From Azospirillum canadense (GTDB taxonomy: Bacteria > Pseudomonadota > Alphaproteobacteria > Azospirillales > Azospirillaceae), in NCBI RefSeq assembly GCF_025961225.1, contig NZ_JAOQNG010000010.1, positions 52,501-116,500 of the forward strand: a stretch of DNA of 64,000 bases. Reading direction: 5' to 3'. Shown here in pieces: positions 44,679 through 52,171 of the stretch (the stretch's first letter is position 1; the number at the start of each line of letters is the position of its first letter). Position numbers and translations under genes: made by a program. The notes beneath the pieces are model-generated. The model was not told where the DNA came from. It saw only the letters and a program-made list of their open reading frames with translations, and did not search any database.

Positions 44679-45767
44679 TCAGTCCTTCCGCTCGATGACG
44701 ATGGTGCTGGCGACACAGGGGTCGAGCGCCGCCACCAGCATCCCGGCGCGCTCCTCCAGCCCGGCGTCCGCGACCGCCCCGACCAGCCCGCGGGCCAGCG
44801 GACCATCGGCGGCGAAGTTCCATTCGGTGGGCGCGGAGATGCGGTAGTCGGCGATGCGCCCGCCGTCCAACCGCACCCAGTGCGTCAGCCGCCCCCGCGC
44901 CGTTTCCACCGCCCCGGCGCCGTGTCCGGGGCCGCCGGCTTCTCGGCCGGGATCGGCGGGTTCCAGGCCGGCAGCAAGCTCCGCCATGCGGGCCGGCAGG
45001 GCGGCGATCTCCACCAGCCGGGCGGCGAGGTGCGCGGCGACGCCGGCGCCATGCCGAACCAACAGCGCGGCAACCAGCGGGTGCGCCTGCTGCCGGGCCA
45101 GGGGACCGGTGGGAGCCGCGGCGTCCACGGCGCCGAAGCCGGCGAGGTCCGGCGCCAGCGCGCGGCGCATCAGGCGGGCCGCGGGGGTGGCCCCCTCCGC
45201 GGCCCAGCTGTCGAGGTCGGCCAAGTTGGCCAAGATGGGGCTGACGGGGGCGGGGCCGGCGAACACGGCGTCCAGCAGCGGCCCGGACAGGCGGGAGAGT
45301 GCGGCGTCGAGCATGGCGCGGTCCGGGCGCAGGCTGCCGCCGCCGACACGCCGCCCGTCGCGCGCCGGGTACAGCGCCGCCGGAATCGCTGCGGTGGCAT
45401 GGCGCAGCGTGGCCAGGGCCTGTGGCTGCGGGCACTCGCCCAACCGCGCCGGCCAGCCCATCAGAACCTGCCAGGCGTGGTTGTCCAGCGTCTCCGCCGC
45501 GACCAGCAGGGCGCGGGCGTCGCCGTGAGGGGAGGCGTCGACCCCCAGCGCCGCTTCCAGCGCCTGCGCGGCGGCCAGAGCCTGGGCGGTGCCGCACAGG
45601 CTGAACAGAAGCGGGATGAGCGCCTGGGCCTCGTCCGGCGTTCGCCCGACCAGCGCGCGGGCGGCGGCCGGGCGGGCGATGGTCACCATCGCAGCATCCA
45701 CCCGCCCGCCGGCCACTGTCAGGCGGACGGAAACCGATCCTTCCAGACCTCCGGGCGCGGGGCTCAC
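44679..45767 (-). CDS. hupK: Hydrogenase expression protein HupK (degenerate large-subunit relative)
   Basis: The product has 362 residues. It resembles HupK of Rhizobium and Azospirillum-type hup loci, a relative of the large subunit. Near residue 58, LFSLCGTAQALAAAQALEAAL aligns with the active-site stretch RICGVCTTVHAITSVRAVENAL of HybC, and the end, DPCVASTIVIERKD, aligns with DPCLACAVH; one cysteine of each pair is kept and one lost. The family is thought to act as a scaffold in cofactor assembly. The GTG start overlaps the hupJ stop (GTGA). It normally accompanies group 1d enzymes, so it is unusual beside Hyb-type structural genes. Confidence 0.85.
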   Translation of the reverse strand: MSPAPGGLEGSVSVRLTVAGGRVDAAMVTIARPAAARALVGRTPDEAQALIPLLFSLCGTAQALAAAQALEAALGVDASPHGDARALLVAAETLDNHAWQVLMGWPARLGECPQPQALATLRHATAAIPAALYPARDGRRVGGGSLRPDRAMLDAALSRLSGPLLDAVFAGPAPVSPILANLADLDSWAAEGATPAARLMRRALAPDLAGFGAVDAAAPTGPLARQQAHPLVAALLVRHGAGVAAHLAARLVEIAALPARMAELAAGLEPADPGREAGGPGHGAGAVETARGRLTHWVRLDGGRIADYRISAPTEWNFAADGPLARGLVGAVADAGLEERAGMLVAALDPCVASTIVIERKD

Positions 45768-46243
45768 CGGCGTCCGCCGCGGAACAGGGTGCGGCGGGAC
45801 AGGGCCGGCGTTTCCGGCTTCGCGGCGGGCGTTTCCGGGACCGGCGCGGGTGTCGGCGCCTTCAGAAGCGTGTCGAGGGCGAGGCTTGCTGCGGCGCGGG
45901 CCTCCTCCTGGCTCGACAGGACGTTCATGGCGGACACCAGCGGGATCACCAGAAGCGTGCCCAGGCCGTCCATGCGCGCGGCGGTGAAGCGGTAGGCGCC
46001 CGACGGCAGGGCGACCTCCGTCTTGTCGCCGTCCAGCAGCGCGGCCCAGGCCGCCGGGTCGCGCGGGATCAGCACGGCGTTGAGGAACCAGGGCGCGATC
46101 ACGCAGCCGAGCCAGCCCGGCCCCTGTTCGCGGAAGCCCACGGCCTCCACCGACAGGGCGGCGTTGCAGATCGGCACGTCGGCCATGTCGCGCGCGCCGA
46201 TCGCGCGGTAGGCGTCCACCAGGGCGGCGATGCGGGATTCCAT
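45764..46243 (-). CDS. hybE: Hydrogenase assembly chaperone HybE/HupJ
   Basis: The product has 159 residues. The HybE/HupJ core is seen: ADVPICNAALSVEAVGFREQGPGWLGCVIAPWFLNAVLIPRD, with the conserved tryptophans and PSGAYRFTAARMDGLGTLLVIPLVSAM. It prevents early Tat export or helps fold the small subunit during assembly. The C-terminal 40 residues are Pro/Ala-rich and poorly conserved. The ATG overlaps the stop of the upstream HypC-type gene (TGATG). Confidence 0.9.
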   Translation of the reverse strand: MESRIAALVDAYRAIGARDMADVPICNAALSVEAVGFREQGPGWLGCVIAPWFLNAVLIPRDPAAWAALLDGDKTEVALPSGAYRFTAARMDGLGTLLVIPLVSAMNVLSSQEEARAAASLALDTLLKAPTPAPVPETPAAKPETPALSRRTLFRGGRR

Positions 46244-46521
46244 CAGTCCCTGGTCCCGGACGGGGCGGCGAGGTCGGCAAACAGGTGGTCGACGTTTTCA
46301 CCGCGGGCGGCCAGCAGGATGGCGTCCAGCGCGTCGTTCAGCGGCTTGACCTCCTCCTCCTCCAGCGCGCGGACGGCGTTGCCGAGGTGCACGAGCAGCC
46401 AGCCGCCGGGCGGCACCTCCTCGATCAGCATGACGTTGACGCGCCGCTCCTCCCCCCGGCCGGCGCACAGCGCGGTGAAGCCGTCGGTCTCAAGGACCTG
46501 CATCGGGATGCCGAGACACAT
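46243..46521 (-). CDS. hybG: HypC-family chaperone (HupF/HybG)
   Basis: The product has 92 residues. MCLGIPMQVLETDGFTALCAGRGEERRVNVMLIEEVPPGGWLLVHLGNAVRAL shows the essential Cys2 and the family fold. HybG and HupF are HypC paralogues dedicated to one hydrogenase. It is the first gene of the maturation operon. Its promoter region carries a perfect FNR box at 46577. Confidence 0.93.
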   Translation of the reverse strand: MCLGIPMQVLETDGFTALCAGRGEERRVNVMLIEEVPPGGWLLVHLGNAVRALEEEEVKPLNDALDAILLAARGENVDHLFADLAAPSGTRD

Positions 46522-46576
46522 GCGCGCGTCCTGTTTGTGTTCGTCCGGCATCTTGACCGGGGGGCGCACGCGCACA

Positions 46577-46590
46577 TTGATGTGCATCAA
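46577..46590. promoter_or_regulatory. FNR box between the maturation operon and hupE
   Basis: TTGATGTGCATCAA is a perfect TTGAT-N4-ATCAA FNR site. It lies 56 bases from the hybG start on the minus strand and 136 bases from the hupE start on the plus strand. Confidence 0.85.
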
Positions 46591-46598
46591 AGATACGG

Positions 46599-46639
46599 TT
46601 CCCAAACGGTTTCCCTGCGGACGGATGTTTCCAAACGGT
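46599..46639 (+). repeat. Direct repeat TTYCCAAACGGT, two copies
   Basis: TTCCCAAACGGT (46599-46610) and TTTCCAAACGGT (46628-46639) start 29 bases apart between the FNR box and hupE. Placement between divergent starts suggests a second regulator site; identity unknown. Confidence 0.55.
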
Positions 46640-46726
46640 GTCGGTCTGGTAGAGTGGCGGTCGCAACGCGCGCGATGGAAAGGGGTCGGTCGCGCGCGGC
46701 TTAACGAACGTCAGGGGAATGCTCGG

Positions 46727-47323
46727 ATGAAACGTCTCGCTCTCGCGTCGGCCACCGCGGCCCTCGCCGCGCTGCCCAACGCGGCGCTCGCCCACACCTT
46801 CGGCGCCCACGACGCCGGGCTCGTCCATGGTTTCCTGCACCCCGTCGGCGGCTGGGACCACCTGCTGGCCATGGTCGCGGTCGGCCTGTGGGCCGCGCAG
46901 CGCGGCGGCAACGCCCTGTGGCTCCTGCCCACCGCGTTCGTCGGCGCCATGGTCGGCGGCGGCCTGATGGGCATGGCCGGGCTGGAGCTGCCGCAGGCCG
47001 AGCTGGGGATCCTGCTGTCGGTGGCGGCGCTGGGCGGGCTGGTCGCCCTGCAGTCGCGCCTGCCGCTGCTGGCCTCGGCCGGCGTGGTCGCCCTGTTCGC
47101 CGTCTTCCACGGCCACGCCCACGGCACGGAGATGCCGGAGGCGGCGCAGCCGCTGCTCTACGGCCTGGGCTTCGCGATCTCCACCGCCCTGCTGCACGTC
47201 GCCGGCATCGGCGCGGCGCTGTCGCTGCGCCGCCTGGTCGAGGGCCGTCGTGGGGCACTGGCGGTGCGTGGCACGGGCGCGCTGGTCGGCTTGGCCGGCG
47301 TTGCGCTGATCGCGTTCGGCTGA
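46727..47323 (+). CDS. hupE: HupE/UreJ-type membrane protein (putative nickel transporter)
   Basis: The product has 198 residues with a signal-like first helix (MKRLALASATAALAALPNAALA) and five or six further membrane helices. The family motif HPVGGWDHLLAMVAVGLWA is present (residues 38-56) along with FHGHAHGTEMP. HupE/UreJ proteins pass nickel or cobalt into the cell for hydrogenase or urease. It is on the opposite strand and divergent from the maturation operon, sharing an FNR-box region, and ends at its own strong terminator. Confidence 0.93.
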   Translation: MKRLALASATAALAALPNAALAHTFGAHDAGLVHGFLHPVGGWDHLLAMVAVGLWAAQRGGNALWLLPTAFVGAMVGGGLMGMAGLELPQAELGILLSVAALGGLVALQSRLPLLASAGVVALFAVFHGHAHGTEMPEAAQPLLYGLGFAISTALLHVAGIGAALSLRRLVEGRRGALAVRGTGALVGLAGVALIAFG

Positions 47324-47343
47324 CGGTTCTCGATTCGATGCAG

Positions 47344-47377
47344 AAAGGCCCGGCGGAGTCTTCCGCCGGGCCTTTTC
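47344..47377 (+). terminator. Terminator of hupE
   Basis: AAAGGCCCGGCGGA (47344-47357) pairs perfectly with 47362-47375, loop GTCT, followed by TTCC. Perfect 14-bp stem. Confidence 0.85.
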
Positions 47378-47504
47378 CATGCCCGGATCCGCGGTCGATC
47401 CATGCGATCCACCAGAGGTTTAGCGTGCGGCGATGCGCGCACTTTCTCCTCGGGGCGACGGACGGCATTCTGGCCGCCATTTCGTCCACCGGGGAATTTT
47501 GTCC

Positions 47505-48500
47505 ATGACCTTGTCCATTTCCGGCGCGCTGCGCGGTGCGCTGCTCGCCATGGCCGTCGCCGGCCCCACCGCCACGGTTGCCGCCCCGGCCCTGGCCGCG
47601 CCGCCGGCCCAACTGCGCACCCAGGCGCCGGGCTTCTACCGCATGGCGCTGGGCGACATCGAGGTCACCGCGGTGTACGACGGCTTCATCGACCTCGACC
47701 CGAAGATCCTGAGCGGGGCGAGCGCGGAGGACATCCAGGGCCTGCTCGCCCGCATGTTCCTGGCCGTCACGCCGGGCGTGCAGACGGCGGTCAACGCCTT
47801 CCTCGTGCACACCGGGACCAATCTCGTCCTGGTGGACACCGGCACGGCCAAGGCCTTCGGGCCGACGCTGGGCTTCATCGCCGACAACATCCGCGCGGCC
47901 GGCTACGACCCCGCGCAGATCGACGCGGTGCTGCTGACCCACCTGCACCCCGACCACGCCAACGGCCTGCTGGCCGCCGACGGCGCCATGGCCTTCCCCA
48001 ACGCCGAGGTCCGCGTGGCCAAGGCCGACGCCGACTTCTGGCTGAGCGAGGAAGTCGCTGCCAAGGCCCCGGCCGATGTGCAGCCCCTCTTCGCCATGGC
48101 GCGCGCCGCGGTGGCGCCCTACGCCGCGGCCGGGACGCTGAAGCCCTACCAGCCGGGCGAGGCCCTGATGCCGGGCGTGTCCAGCGTCGCGGCCGGGGGG
48201 CACACGCCAGGCCACAGCGGGTACCTGTTCACGTCCCAGGGCACGAGCATCCTGATGTGGGGCGATCTGGTCCACAGCCACTCCGTCCAGTTCGCCCGTC
48301 CGGAGGTCGCCATAGAATTCGACGTGGACAAGGCCCAGGCCATCGAGACGCGCAAGCGCATCTTCGCTGACGCCGTGGCGCAGAAGCTGTGGGTGGCCGG
48401 CGCCCATCTGCCCTTCCCCGGCATCGGCCACGTCCGCGCCGAGCCCGCCGGCTACGCCTGGGTGCCGGTGGAGTACGGGCCGATCCGCACGGACCGGTAA
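47505..48500 (+). CDS. Periplasmic MBL-fold metallo-hydrolase
   Basis: The product has 331 residues with a signal peptide (LRGALLAMAVAGPTATVAAPALA). The metallo-beta-lactamase fold shows the metal motif LLTHLHPDHANGLL (HxHxDH) and the later GGHTPGHSGYLF and WGDLVHSHSVQ for further ligands. It most resembles secreted MBL hydrolases such as quorum-quenching lactonases or sulfatases; substrate unknown. It sits on the plus strand between hupE and hybD, inside the hydrogenase locus, with no evidence that it serves it. Confidence 0.9.
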   Translation: MTLSISGALRGALLAMAVAGPTATVAAPALAAPPAQLRTQAPGFYRMALGDIEVTAVYDGFIDLDPKILSGASAEDIQGLLARMFLAVTPGVQTAVNAFLVHTGTNLVLVDTGTAKAFGPTLGFIADNIRAAGYDPAQIDAVLLTHLHPDHANGLLAADGAMAFPNAEVRVAKADADFWLSEEVAAKAPADVQPLFAMARAAVAPYAAAGTLKPYQPGEALMPGVSSVAAGGHTPGHSGYLFTSQGTSILMWGDLVHSHSVQFARPEVAIEFDVDKAQAIETRKRIFADAVAQKLWVAGAHLPFPGIGHVRAEPAGYAWVPVEYGPIRTDR

Positions 48501-48513
48501 GCACGGATAATCG

Positions 48514-48591
48514 ATTCACCACCAAGGCACCAAGACACCAAGAATCCTCGCGCTCGGCAGGGCATGGATTCTTGGTGTCTTGGTGGTGAAA
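48514..48591. repeat. CACCAAG-type inverted repeat between convergent genes
   Basis: The arms TCACCACCAAGGCACCAAGA... (left, from 48516) and GGATTCTTGGTGTCTTGGTG... (right, 48566-48590) are near reverse complements. It lies between the MBL gene and the hybD stop and could end both transcripts. Confidence 0.7.
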
Positions 48592-48594
48592 AAC

Positions 48595-49080
48595 TCAGTC
48601 CACTTGGCGAGACGTCGCCGTCACACCGTGGCGGGCCAGTTCCCCGGCGATCAGGGTGACCATCTCCGGAATCTTCGCCTCGATCTCCGGGGACAGCATC
48701 AGGCCGGTGCCGAGCGCCATCGGCACGCAGCCGATCACCGTCACGCTCTGCGGCGCCTCGTCCTGGAGCTTCAGCGAGGCCAGCAGGTCGCTGAGGCCGA
48801 GCTGGTGGGGCGACAGCTTGCCCTTGAAATAGGCCGGCACCTCATCGCCGCGCAACACGACCAGCGTGGCCGGCGGCGCGCCGGTCTTCACCGCGTCCAC
48901 CGCGATCAGGTGGTCGTGGCTGGCGATCAGGTCCAGCATGTCCATGCCGCAGGTGCCGCCGTCCACGACGCTGACATGGTCGGGCACGGTCCAGGCGGCG
49001 TCGAACGCCTCCATGGCGCGCACGCCCACCCCTTCGTCCATCAGGAGGATGTTGCCGAGGCCGAGGACGAGGATGGACAT
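48595..49080 (-). CDS. hybD: Hydrogenase maturation endopeptidase HybD/HupD
   Basis: The product has 161 residues. ILVLGLGNILLMDEGVGVRAMEAF carries the N-terminal Glu ligand, and DLIASHDHLIAVDAVKTG the Asp of the nickel-binding site. It removes the C-terminal tail of the large subunit after nickel is inserted. It lies 156 bases after hybC, separated by a hairpin terminator, so it may be expressed at lower level than hybC. Confidence 0.95.
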   Translation of the reverse strand: MSILVLGLGNILLMDEGVGVRAMEAFDAAWTVPDHVSVVDGGTCGMDMLDLIASHDHLIAVDAVKTGAPPATLVVLRGDEVPAYFKGKLSPHQLGLSDLLASLKLQDEAPQSVTVIGCVPMALGTGLMLSPEIEAKIPEMVTLIAGELARHGVTATSRQVD

Positions 49081-49176
49081 GGGGTTCGGGCTCCGTAACG
49101 AGGGGTGAGACGACGCCGATAGCCGGATTCGGGGGCGTGCGCCGTGAACTGGATCAATCACAAAAGTTGGGCCACG

Positions 49177-49211
49177 AAAAAAGGCCCCTCCTCCGGGTGG
49201 AAGAGGGGCCA
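49177..49211 (-). terminator. Intra-operon terminator between hybC and hybD
   Basis: GGCCCCTC (49183-49190) pairs with GAGGGGCC (49203-49210) and, read on the minus strand, is followed by TTTTTT. It lies just after hybC, within the hybOABCD row. Confidence 0.8.
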
Positions 49212-49236
49212 GTTCATGGGCGACTTGAGAAGAGAC

Positions 49237-50943
49237 TCAGAGCACTTTCACCTGATAGTGCGACTTCGTCTCCGTATCGGTCAGGTGCACGGCGCAGGCC
49301 AGGCACGGGTCGAAGCTGTGCAGCGTGCGGATGATCTCCAGCGGCTGGTCGGCGACCGCCACCGGGTTGTCGAGCAGGGCGGCCTCGTAGGCGGAGATCT
49401 GGCCGGTCTCGTCGCGCGGGCCGGCGTTCCAGGTGGTCGGCACGACCGCCTGGTAGTTCTTGATTTTGCCGTTCTCGATGACGACCCAGTGGGACAGCAT
49501 GCCGCGCGGCGCCTCGTGGAAGCCGAAGCCGCGGATCTCGCCCTTCGGGAACACCGGCTTGTTGAAGGTCGTGGTGTCGCCCTTCGCGATGTTCTCCATC
49601 AGCAGCTTCCACTGGTTCTGCAGCTCCTCGTGCAGGACCACGCAGCGCACCGCGCGGGCAGCGTGGCGGCCGATGGTGGAGTGCAGCGCGTCCACGCCCA
49701 CCTTGCTGCCCAGATGCTTGGAGATGGTGTCCAGCACCGCGTGCACCCAGTACTGCGTGCGCTGGTGGCCCGACGCGTACATGCCCAGCACGTTGGCCAG
49801 CGGGCCGACCTGGGCACGTTTGTCGTAGAAGGTCGGCGACTTGATCCAGCTGTACTTGCCGTCGTCCTGCCAGTCCGTGTACTGCGGGATCGTCTCCCCG
49901 TCATAGGGGTGCAGGGGGCCCTTGCCGCCCTGGTACCAGGCGTGCTTCACGCTTTCCTTCACGCCCTTCTCGAAATAGGGGTCGTTGAAGCCCTTGACGG
50001 GGGTGAAGCCCTTGGCGAGGTCGCCGTTCTCGATGAAGCCGGCGGGCAGGGCGAAGACGGTCCCCTTGGTGTCCAGCGGCATGTCGGGGATGGACAGGTA
50101 GTTCACCACGCCCCGGCCATACTGCGTCCAATCGGCGTAGAAGGCGCCGATGGCCGCCACGTCCGGCAGGTAGACGGCGGTGATGAAGTCGCCCACCTCG
50201 TCGATCAGCTGCTTGATGTACATCAGCTTTTCGAGCGTCAGGGTGGACTGGCTGTTCATGTTGATCGGGTTGGTGACGCCGCCCACCGCCATGTTCTGGA
50301 TGTGTGGGGTCTTGGACCCGAGGATCGCCACCACCTTGTTCATGCGCCGCTGGTAGTCCAGCGCCTGGAGGTAGTGCGCTGCGGCCATCAGGTTGGCCTC
50401 CGGCGTCAGCTTCATCGCCGGGTGGCCCCAGTAGCCGGAGCCGAAGATGCCCAACTGGCCGGAGTTGATGAAGGCCTGGAGCTTCTTCTGCGCGGTGGCG
50501 AATTCCTGGACGCTGTTCTTCGGCCAGTCGGAGATGGACTGGGCGAGCTTCGCCGTGGCCGCCGGGTCGGCCTTGAGCACCGAGGCGATGTCGACGAAGT
50601 CCAGCGCCGAGAGATGGTAGAAGTGGACGATGTGATCGTGGACGTTGTGGGCGCCCTGGATCATGTTGCGGATGTACTGCGCGTTGAGCGGCACTTCCAG
50701 CTTCAGCGCGTTCTCCACCGCGCGGACGGAGGTGATGGCATGCACGGTGGTGCAGACGCCGCAGATGCGCTGGGCGAACACCCAGGCGTCGCGCGGGTCC
50801 TTGCCCTGCAGGATCAGTTCGATGCCGCGCCACATCTGGCCGGACGCCCAGGCCTTGGTGACCTTGCCGCCGTCCACTTCGCAATCGACCCGCAGGTGAC
50901 CCTCGATGCGGGTGACCGGATCAACAACAACTCGCTGAGCCAT
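49237..50943 (-). CDS. hybC: [NiFe] hydrogenase large subunit (HybC-type)
   Basis: The product has 568 residues. Active-site cysteines are in FAQRICGVCTTVH (Cys61, Cys64) and in the C-terminal DPCLACAVH (Cys547, Cys550), with a 15-residue tail (LTDTETKSHYQVKVL) after His553 for cleavage by HybD. It binds the nickel-iron site and oxidises or makes hydrogen. The N-terminal VVVDPVTRIEGHLRVD is standard. The order hybO-hybA-hybB-hybC puts it in the hydrogenase-2 group (1c), periplasmic and membrane-bound, so uptake with quinone reduction is most likely. The upstream gap to hybB is 18 bases. Confidence 0.97.
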   Translation of the reverse strand: MAQRVVVDPVTRIEGHLRVDCEVDGGKVTKAWASGQMWRGIELILQGKDPRDAWVFAQRICGVCTTVHAITSVRAVENALKLEVPLNAQYIRNMIQGAHNVHDHIVHFYHLSALDFVDIASVLKADPAATAKLAQSISDWPKNSVQEFATAQKKLQAFINSGQLGIFGSGYWGHPAMKLTPEANLMAAAHYLQALDYQRRMNKVVAILGSKTPHIQNMAVGGVTNPINMNSQSTLTLEKLMYIKQLIDEVGDFITAVYLPDVAAIGAFYADWTQYGRGVVNYLSIPDMPLDTKGTVFALPAGFIENGDLAKGFTPVKGFNDPYFEKGVKESVKHAWYQGGKGPLHPYDGETIPQYTDWQDDGKYSWIKSPTFYDKRAQVGPLANVLGMYASGHQRTQYWVHAVLDTISKHLGSKVGVDALHSTIGRHAARAVRCVVLHEELQNQWKLLMENIAKGDTTTFNKPVFPKGEIRGFGFHEAPRGMLSHWVVIENGKIKNYQAVVPTTWNAGPRDETGQISAYEAALLDNPVAVADQPLEIIRTLHSFDPCLACAVHLTDTETKSHYQVKVL

Positions 50944-50961
50944 AACGAAAGTCTCCTAAAC

Positions 50962-52161
50962 TCAGCCGTGCTTCGCTTGGACGGCGTGTGAGGTGGTAGC
51001 GTGGTCTTCGATGGCGTGGAGGACCGGCAGCTTCTTCACGAAGACCAGGTACAGCGCGATCTCCAGCGCGAAGACGCCGACGGTGACCATGATTTCCTTG
51101 ACCGACGGGAAGTAGTGCCAGGGGCCGACCGACGGCGTGAAGCCGATGAGGTAGACGTTCAGGCGGTATAGGATCCCGGCGGCCAGCAGCATGGAGGAGG
51201 ACAGGAACAGCGCGCGCGACCGCCCGCGGTTCGCCTTGGGGATCAGCAGCACGAGGCCGCCGACCATCAGCACCGTCTCCACCCAGAACCAGCCGGCCTG
51301 CGGGCCGCCGAAGGCTTGGCCCAACTGGCCGCGCACCAGAAGGTCGACAATGCGCAGCGCCACGAAGACCAAGGCGACGACCAGCATCAGCCGGGCCAGC
51401 TTGCGCAGCACCGGCGTTTCCATCGGGCGGCGGAAGTTCAGCGAGGCCATCACCGACTCCCACACCACGATGGCGAAGCCCATCAGCACCGCGGTCAGCA
51501 GGAAGAAGACCGGCAGAAGTTGTGTCTGCCAGAGCGGCGACAGCTTGTGCCCGACGATCACCATCATGGTGCCGAGCGAGGACTGGTGCATGGTCGGCAG
51601 CAGCACGCCGAGCGCGATGAAGACCCACAGCACCCGGTTCAGCTTGCGCCGCAGCCCCTCGACGCCGAAGCGCTCCAGGAAGGCCGGGGCGAACTCAACG
51701 ACCAGCACCAGCGTGTAGGTCGCCACACACAGCCCGACCTCCAGCATCACGGAGTTCGGCTGGGCGTACCAGGGCATCATCAGGTGGTAGAAATGCCAGT
51801 AGCGGCCGAGGTCGATCAGCACCGCGGCGCCGGCGAGGCCGTAGCCGAACAGGCTGGCCATCACCGCCGGGCGGACCATCGGGTGGTACTCGCCCTTGTT
51901 CAGGATGTAGCAGAGCAGCGCCATGACGTAGCCGGCGCAGCCGAAGGCCGAGCCGATGACCACGTCGATGGCCACCCAGATGCCCCACGGATAGCCGTCC
52001 GACAGGTTCGTGACGGCCCCCAGCCCGTGGCCGTACCGCTGCGCCAGGATGAAGGCGGCGATGACCACGAGGACGGAGCAGACGAGGAACGGCAACGTCA
52101 GCAGACGTCCGCCAACAGGTTGATGGGCGGGCGGTTGATGCGCGTGAGCGTGTGAAGCCAT
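50962..52161 (-). CDS. hybB: Hydrogenase membrane subunit HybB (NrfD family)
   Basis: The product has 399 residues with about ten membrane helices and a His-rich N-terminus (HAHAHQPPAHQP). It is of the NrfD/PsrC quinone-binding type, matching HybB, which transfers electrons from the FeS protein to the quinone pool without haem. Segments TNLSDGYPWGIWVAIDVVIGSAFG and LPTMHQSSLGTMMVI are typical. It replaces the cytochrome b subunit seen in group 1d enzymes. Gaps of 10 and 18 bases separate it from hybA and hybC. Confidence 0.95.
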   Translation of the reverse strand: MASHAHAHQPPAHQPVGGRLLTLPFLVCSVLVVIAAFILAQRYGHGLGAVTNLSDGYPWGIWVAIDVVIGSAFGCAGYVMALLCYILNKGEYHPMVRPAVMASLFGYGLAGAAVLIDLGRYWHFYHLMMPWYAQPNSVMLEVGLCVATYTLVLVVEFAPAFLERFGVEGLRRKLNRVLWVFIALGVLLPTMHQSSLGTMMVIVGHKLSPLWQTQLLPVFFLLTAVLMGFAIVVWESVMASLNFRRPMETPVLRKLARLMLVVALVFVALRIVDLLVRGQLGQAFGGPQAGWFWVETVLMVGGLVLLIPKANRGRSRALFLSSSMLLAAGILYRLNVYLIGFTPSVGPWHYFPSVKEIMVTVGVFALEIALYLVFVKKLPVLHAIEDHATTSHAVQAKHG

Positions 52162-52171
52162 GATCGCGCCC

